Shown piece after piece: positions 32,978 through 36,119 of a DNA stretch of 36,119 bases. The notes beneath the pieces are model-generated. The model saw nothing but the letters and a program-made list of their open reading frames with translations. It ran no database searches and was not told the origin of the DNA. Position numbers and translations under genes: made by a program. Position 1 is the stretch's first letter, and the number at the start of each line of letters is the position of its first letter. Source of the stretch: Clostridiales bacterium (GTDB taxonomy: Bacteria > Bacillota > Clostridia > Saccharofermentanales > Saccharofermentanaceae); assembly GCA_017617935.1 (NCBI GenBank), contig JAFZVF010000019.1:1-36119 (forward strand), in the 5' to 3' direction.

Positions 32978-34006
32978 TCACGTCTCATCGACCCAGACCT
33001 GGATCTTCAGTATCCGCTTGTCCTTCAACACTTCATACGATTTTGAGCCAAGCACGTATTCGCGCAGGTCCCCGTCGTCACCCTCTTCATGCCACTCGCA
33101 CTCGCTCAGCTGCCGCTCTTCTTCCCCGGCTTCATATACAACTTCCATGTGCATCTGATAGAACTCGTCGTCGCGCGTGGGAGTCTGCCTTACAAGAGAG
33201 AACAGACAGCTTTCTTCAGGGCCGTCAAACGCATAACAGCCGACTTCGTAAAGCAGCATCTCCTCATCGTTCGGCTTTGCCGATGCCACAACCTTAAAGA
33301 AGGCATCGATCGCCTGATCAAGCGTTGCGACTTGCTTTGCCTCTTTCTCAAGCATCTTGCAGAGTTTCTTCTGGTTGTCGAAAACGCGCTTTGTTTTCCT
33401 GGACGATTCCGGCGGGTGCAGCATATCCCACTGCTTGTCCAATACATACCCCTTAGCGCTCTTCTTGTATACGCTTGCCACGCTGCTCTTGACCGAGGCC
33501 TTACCATCCATGTACTCAAGTTCGGTCCTGTCGACCCTGGCCTTTTTAATGAGGTCAAGATCATAAAACGTTACCATCTCCGTGACCTTGTCACCGGAAG
33601 TCACGTAAAAAGTGAGGTCGGCAGAAAACAACTTGGTTAACACCGCGCATTTGGCCCCGACGTAATACCCGTCGTAGTATTCAAACAACTCGAGGACGAA
33701 TGTTTGAGGCAGACTCTGTTTCAGGATGGCCAAAAGCCTGTCACCGTCAAAGACCGCTAAAACGTCTTTGTACTTGTACTTGTCAGCAGTATCATCGACT
33801 TTGATCTGATGGAAATAGCGTCCAAGGCATTCGCCGTGTGAATCCTTTTCCATCAGCTCTTTGAGACGATCGACAGATGCGACTTCCGCTTCATCGCTTA
33901 AACGGATCTTCTTATAGCCACTGAAATCAACGTTCTCCACGTCATGCGAAGACATGAAGTCGCGGTAAAAATCCATAAGTCCCTGTACATTGTTGAAATC
34001 AATCAT
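32978..34006 (-). CDS. Unrecognised cytoplasmic protein
   Basis: 342 residues, no signal or membrane helix. It is a mixed alpha/beta chain with acidic composition. A segment (VAVFDGDRLLAILKQSLPQ-like, about 85-100) and a C-terminal half (YEVGCYAFDGPEESCLFSLV, about 255-275) are well ordered but match nothing I can name. It is the middle gene of a leftward set: small membrane protein, this protein, lipoprotein. The gaps are about 19 and 28 nt. A tail of acidic residues (CEWHEEGDDGDL) precedes the final strand. Function unknown. Confidence 0.7.
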   Translation of the reverse strand: MIDFNNVQGLMDFYRDFMSSHDVENVDFSGYKKIRLSDEAEVASVDRLKELMEKDSHGECLGRYFHQIKVDDTADKYKYKDVLAVFDGDRLLAILKQSLPQTFVLELFEYYDGYYVGAKCAVLTKLFSADLTFYVTSGDKVTEMVTFYDLDLIKKARVDRTELEYMDGKASVKSSVASVYKKSAKGYVLDKQWDMLHPPESSRKTKRVFDNQKKLCKMLEKEAKQVATLDQAIDAFFKVVASAKPNDEEMLLYEVGCYAFDGPEESCLFSLVRQTPTRDDEFYQMHMEVVYEAGEEERQLSECEWHEEGDDGDLREYVLGSKSYEVLKDKRILKIQVWVDET

Positions 34007-34025
34007 ATGAGTATGCCCGCCCTGA

Positions 34026-34268
34026 TCATCTCTTGCCGAAAATAAGGAATCCGAGAATGCAGACCACTATGCCGATGGTGTCCAGACAATAACCGATGAA
34101 AATGCGCTTTTTCGTTTTCGGGTCGACCTGGACTTTGCCCATGCGTTCCGCCTTCGAAGTGCCTATCGGAACAATGCATCCGATGATAATCACAACAATG
34201 CCGATGGCAAGCATCAACTGCATTGGATCGCTCACGATCTTCTTAATGAAATCAACTAAATCAGCCAT
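34026..34268 (-). CDS. Small two-helix membrane protein
   Basis: 80 residues from the ATG at 34268 (GGGGTGAGC upstream). Helices lie at about 17-38 and 58-78. The loop between them carries a Lys-rich stretch (KTKKR). No family is recognised. It leads the three-gene leftward set. Confidence 0.65.
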   Translation of the reverse strand: MADLVDFIKKIVSDPMQLMLAIGIVVIIIGCIVPIGTSKAERMGKVQVDPKTKKRIFIGYCLDTIGIVVCILGFLIFGKR

Positions 34269-34390
34269 ATGCTCACCCCACATATTCAAATACGATTCGG
34301 TTGGTTCTAACTGTTTGTCGGCTGAGGGCAGCCCTCAGATAGGTACATTATATCTCATTGTCCCCTCGAAATGATTTTTCTGAACGGGAT

Positions 34391-34436
34391 TATGGTCAAC
34401 ATGAGCCGGCACATACGGCATGTTATAATGACCATA
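34391..34436 (+). promoter_or_regulatory. Extended -10 promoter flanked by an inverted repeat
   Basis: TGTTATAAT (34421-34429) lies between TATGGTCA (34391-34398) and TGACCATA (34429-34436), which are perfect 8-bp arms. The right arm abuts the -10 box, so a dimeric regulator bound here would block or control bcp transcription. The start codon is 22 nt further on. Confidence 0.55.
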
Positions 34437-34457
34437 TCAAAACGGGAGGACGCCTTT

Positions 34458-34910
34458 ATGCTTGAAATTGGAATCAAAGCGCCTGATTTTGAACTGGAAG
34501 ATCAGAATGGAAAGCTCCACAAACTGTCCGATTACAAAGGCTCAAAAGTGATCCTGTATTTCTATCCCAAGGACAACACTTCCGGGTGCACAAAGCAGGC
34601 CTGCGGCTTCTCTGAAAGGCTCCCGCAGATAAGATCAAAAGACGCCGTCGTGCTCGGGATAAGCAAAGACTCCGTCGCGTCACACAAGAAGTTTGAGACC
34701 AATTACGGCCTCGCCTTCACTTTGCTTTCCGATCCCGACAAAAAGGTCATCCAGGCCTATGACGTCTGGAAGGAAAAGAAGAATTACGGCAAGGTCTCCA
34801 TGGGCGTGGTAAGAACGACCTACCTCATCAATGAAGAGGGAATCATCGTCATGGCCAACGACAAGGTCAAGGCCGCGGAAGATCCCGAAAACATGCTGCA
34901 AAAGCTGTGA
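34458..34910 (+). CDS. bcp: Bcp-type thiol peroxidase (peroxiredoxin)
   Basis: 150 residues from the ATG at 34458 (GGGAGG upstream); upstream in-frame starts lack a ribosome site. The motif PKDNTSGCTKQACGF carries the peroxidatic Cys44 and, five residues on, the resolving Cys49. This is the 2-Cys BCP/PrxQ pattern. It reduces hydrogen peroxide and organic hydroperoxides with thioredoxin in the cytoplasm. The rest of the thioredoxin fold (VVLGISKDSVASHKKF, then VRTTYLINEEG) is complete. The preceding promoter overlaps an inverted repeat. Confidence 0.95.
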   Translation: MLEIGIKAPDFELEDQNGKLHKLSDYKGSKVILYFYPKDNTSGCTKQACGFSERLPQIRSKDAVVLGISKDSVASHKKFETNYGLAFTLLSDPDKKVIQAYDVWKEKKNYGKVSMGVVRTTYLINEEGIIVMANDKVKAAEDPENMLQKL

Positions 34911-34951
34911 TGCGGTCGCGTCTAGCCTTCAAAACAACGCAACATAGATTG

Positions 34952-35860
34952 TCATACCGTTTTTAATCGATTCAGCAGATCCGTTGTGATTCCTTGATCA
35001 TCCCACTTTGTTATGCCGAAACACTTCTTTCCTGCGTCTTTGAGCGAAGCGCCAATATGATAAACGATATTGCCGTCAATGATAAGAAATCTGTCATGGA
35101 AAACCGGCGTCTTCTTTACCGTTAAAGAAGGATACTGCTTGTTAAAGTTCGCGATGTCTTTATTAGTCAGTTTCGCGTTTGAAAATGTATAAAGTTTAAC
35201 ATCAACACCGGTATTCTTCTTTGCCAGAATATTCAGCGTACCAACATCAGCATATCCATCAATCAGAATGATTTCTTTCTTCGCTTTTTGAATAATAGAA
35301 GTAATCAAGCTAAAAGCATCATATATCTGACCATCAAAGAAGATTTTCTGTTCTGATTCAGCATGATCCTCAATGTATTTAAACACTTTATCAAACTTCT
35401 CATCAGTAGATTTCTGATACTCAAGTTGTTTCAATTCCATATTGCTTATTTTTTCAAACAGTAATGCGTTATTCATAATGAAGTGACGCATTTCTACAAA
35501 TGTGTTCATGATTTTTACGCTAATTTCTATTGCAATATTGCTGTTCAAAATGGCTGAAAGCATCGCTATTCCCGGTTCGGTAAAAACATAAGGATGATAT
35601 CTTCTGCCACCATGTCCTTCACTTGAGGTCGCAAATTGCGACCTCAAGTGATCACTCTCTTCTCGGGTCAACTGAAAACAGAAAGTTTCCGGGAAACGCA
35701 TTTTATTTCTTTTAACGCGTTCATTCAAATGTTTAGTCTCTACTTGGTAGAGTCTCGCAAGGTCACTATCCAACATTACTTGCTGTCCTCTAATCGTGTA
35801 AATCATATTTCTAATGTCTTCTGTTTGGGAAATCGCTGTGCTTTCAGTGTCTTTAGTCAT
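34952..35860 (-). CDS. ORF6N-domain protein with PLD-like C-terminal region
   Basis: 302 residues from the ATG at 35860 (AAAGGAG upstream). Residues about 12-110 form an ORF6N/KilA-N-related DNA-binding domain: IRGQQVMLDSDLARLYQVET, then NEMVKRN-like positions, RRYHPYVFTEPGIAML and VEMRHFI. A coiled segment leads to a C-terminal domain (FFDGQIYDAFSLITSII to the end) containing HDRFLIID, a partial HxKxxxxD phospholipase-D-type motif with Arg for Lys, and YHIGASLKDAGKK. Such proteins are common on phages and mobile islands. The gene is more AT-rich than most of the window and sits beside the right terminal repeat, which suggests acquisition by transfer. Two similar palindromes mark it. Confidence 0.88.
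   Translation of the reverse strand: MTKDTESTAISQTEDIRNMIYTIRGQQVMLDSDLARLYQVETKHLNERVKRNKMRFPETFCFQLTREESDHLRSQFATSSEGHGGRRYHPYVFTEPGIAMLSAILNSNIAIEISVKIMNTFVEMRHFIMNNALLFEKISNMELKQLEYQKSTDEKFDKVFKYIEDHAESEQKIFFDGQIYDAFSLITSIIQKAKKEIILIDGYADVGTLNILAKKNTGVDVKLYTFSNAKLTNKDIANFNKQYPSLTVKKTPVFHDRFLIIDGNIVYHIGASLKDAGKKCFGITKWDDQGITTDLLNRLKTV
35620..35650. promoter_or_regulatory. Perfect 31-bp palindrome inside the ORF6N gene
   Basis: The arms CACTTGAGGTCGCAA (35620-35634) and its exact complement (35636-35650) have a 1-nt centre. It overlaps the codons for HLRSQFATSS. Its central 25 bp matches 22 of 25 positions of the palindrome upstream of the gene. Confidence 0.8.
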
Positions 35861-35876
35861 ACACAACTCCTTTCAT

Positions 35877-35901
35877 TTGAGGTTGCAAATTGCAGCCTCA
35901 A
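35877..35901. promoter_or_regulatory. Operator-like palindrome upstream of the ORF6N gene
   Basis: TTGAGGTTGCAA and TTGCAGCCTCAA form a 25-bp palindrome with one mismatched pair. It ends three bases before the Shine-Dalgarno, a position suited to autorepression. It is closely similar to the intragenic palindrome at 35620. Confidence 0.7.
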
Positions 35902-35970
35902 AAACCTGAAAAACCGGACGCTAATATGAGAACATTTGTTCTTTTCGGTATTGTACAACACTCACTGCGT

Positions 35971-36111
35971 CATTATTGGGCTATTTCCTAGACTTTGACT
36001 GATAATCCGAAGATCGGGATCGCTGCCCGGCTCGAAAGATCACAGTAACGCACCTTCCTAAGTGTGCTCAAAACGAATGTCGTGAATATTTCTCGCTTTT
36101 CTTCAGAAGTG
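35971..36111. repeat. Right copy of the inverted terminal repeat
   Basis: Reverse complement of bases 1-141 with two differences. The region between the ORF6N palindrome and this repeat (35902-35970) shows nothing recognisable. Confidence 0.9.
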
Positions 36112-36119
36112 CCTTTTGC
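35988..36119 (-). CDS. C-terminal fragment of the repeat ORF, right copy
   Basis: Open from the window edge to the stop at 35988-35990. It has 43 residues, the last 39 identical to those of the left copy and preceded by AKGTS. Truncated by the window edge. It points into the window, as does the left copy. Possible transposase; family not recognised. Confidence 0.5.
   Translation of the reverse strand, partial: AKGTSEEKREIFTTFVLSTLRKVRYCDLSSRAAIPIFGLSVKV

Overview
The window looks like a chromosomal segment (possibly a whole contig) of an anaerobic member of the Clostridia (Bacillota), of a gut or rumen type. The grounds are a moderate to high GC, many short-signal lipoproteins with lipoboxes, GNAT, AraC and GGDEF families typical of that class, an EFR1-type flavodoxin-ferredoxin, a DUF362 ferredoxin and a xyloglucan-type alpha-xylosidase. 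No rRNA or tRNA was seen, so the placement is an inference. The first 141 bases and bases 35971-36111 are near-identical inverted copies of one sequence. Each carries the last 40 or so codons of the same truncated ORF, so both window ends fall inside copies of a repeated, probably mobile, element.

Layout. 183-4805: a lipoprotein metallopeptidase, a soluble diguanylate cyclase and a GH16 beta-glucanase lipoprotein, all leftward, then a divergent AraC regulator across an intergenic region packed with GTAAAC half-sites. 4877-6331: a zinc-ribbon membrane protein. 6328-14529, all leftward: three GNAT acetyltransferases, a methyltransferase, an HD-GYP receptor, a zinc-ribbon membrane protein, an EAL phosphodiesterase and a membrane GGDEF cyclase. 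Together with the cyclase at 1314 this makes a dense cyclic-di-GMP neighbourhood.

14724-18125 is a tight rightward redox operon: DUF362 ferredoxin, NmrA-like Rossmann reductase, a 219-residue protein that I align with ferredoxin-dependent bilin reductases (HY2/PcyA family), and an EFR1 flavodoxin-ferredoxin that could supply its electrons. This is the best candidate here for an undescribed pathway. 18314-18621 is a promoter followed by a long structured leader (a terminator-like hairpin, then a roughly 109-nt rod-like element). It precedes a CbxX-type AAA+ ATPase with an internal RNA polymerase alpha-CTD-like domain, followed by a zinc-ribbon protein with FKPL and SLGS repeats.

22365-34910 holds a GH31 alpha-xylosidase, a transglutaminase-like lipoprotein, several unrecognised lipoproteins and membrane proteins, an FMN-dependent flavoprotein, a protein with an orphan KptA/Tpt1 N-terminal domain, and a Bcp peroxiredoxin. 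Two intergenic regions (27721-27902 and 30324-30515) contain arrays of six short repeats in alternating orientation, with a strict 32/42-nt pitch and 20-nt hairpin loops. They share geometry but differ in arm sequence. 34952-35860 is an AT-richer ORF6N-domain gene with two related palindromes, one upstream of its ribosome site and one inside the coding region, next to the right-hand copy of the repeated element.
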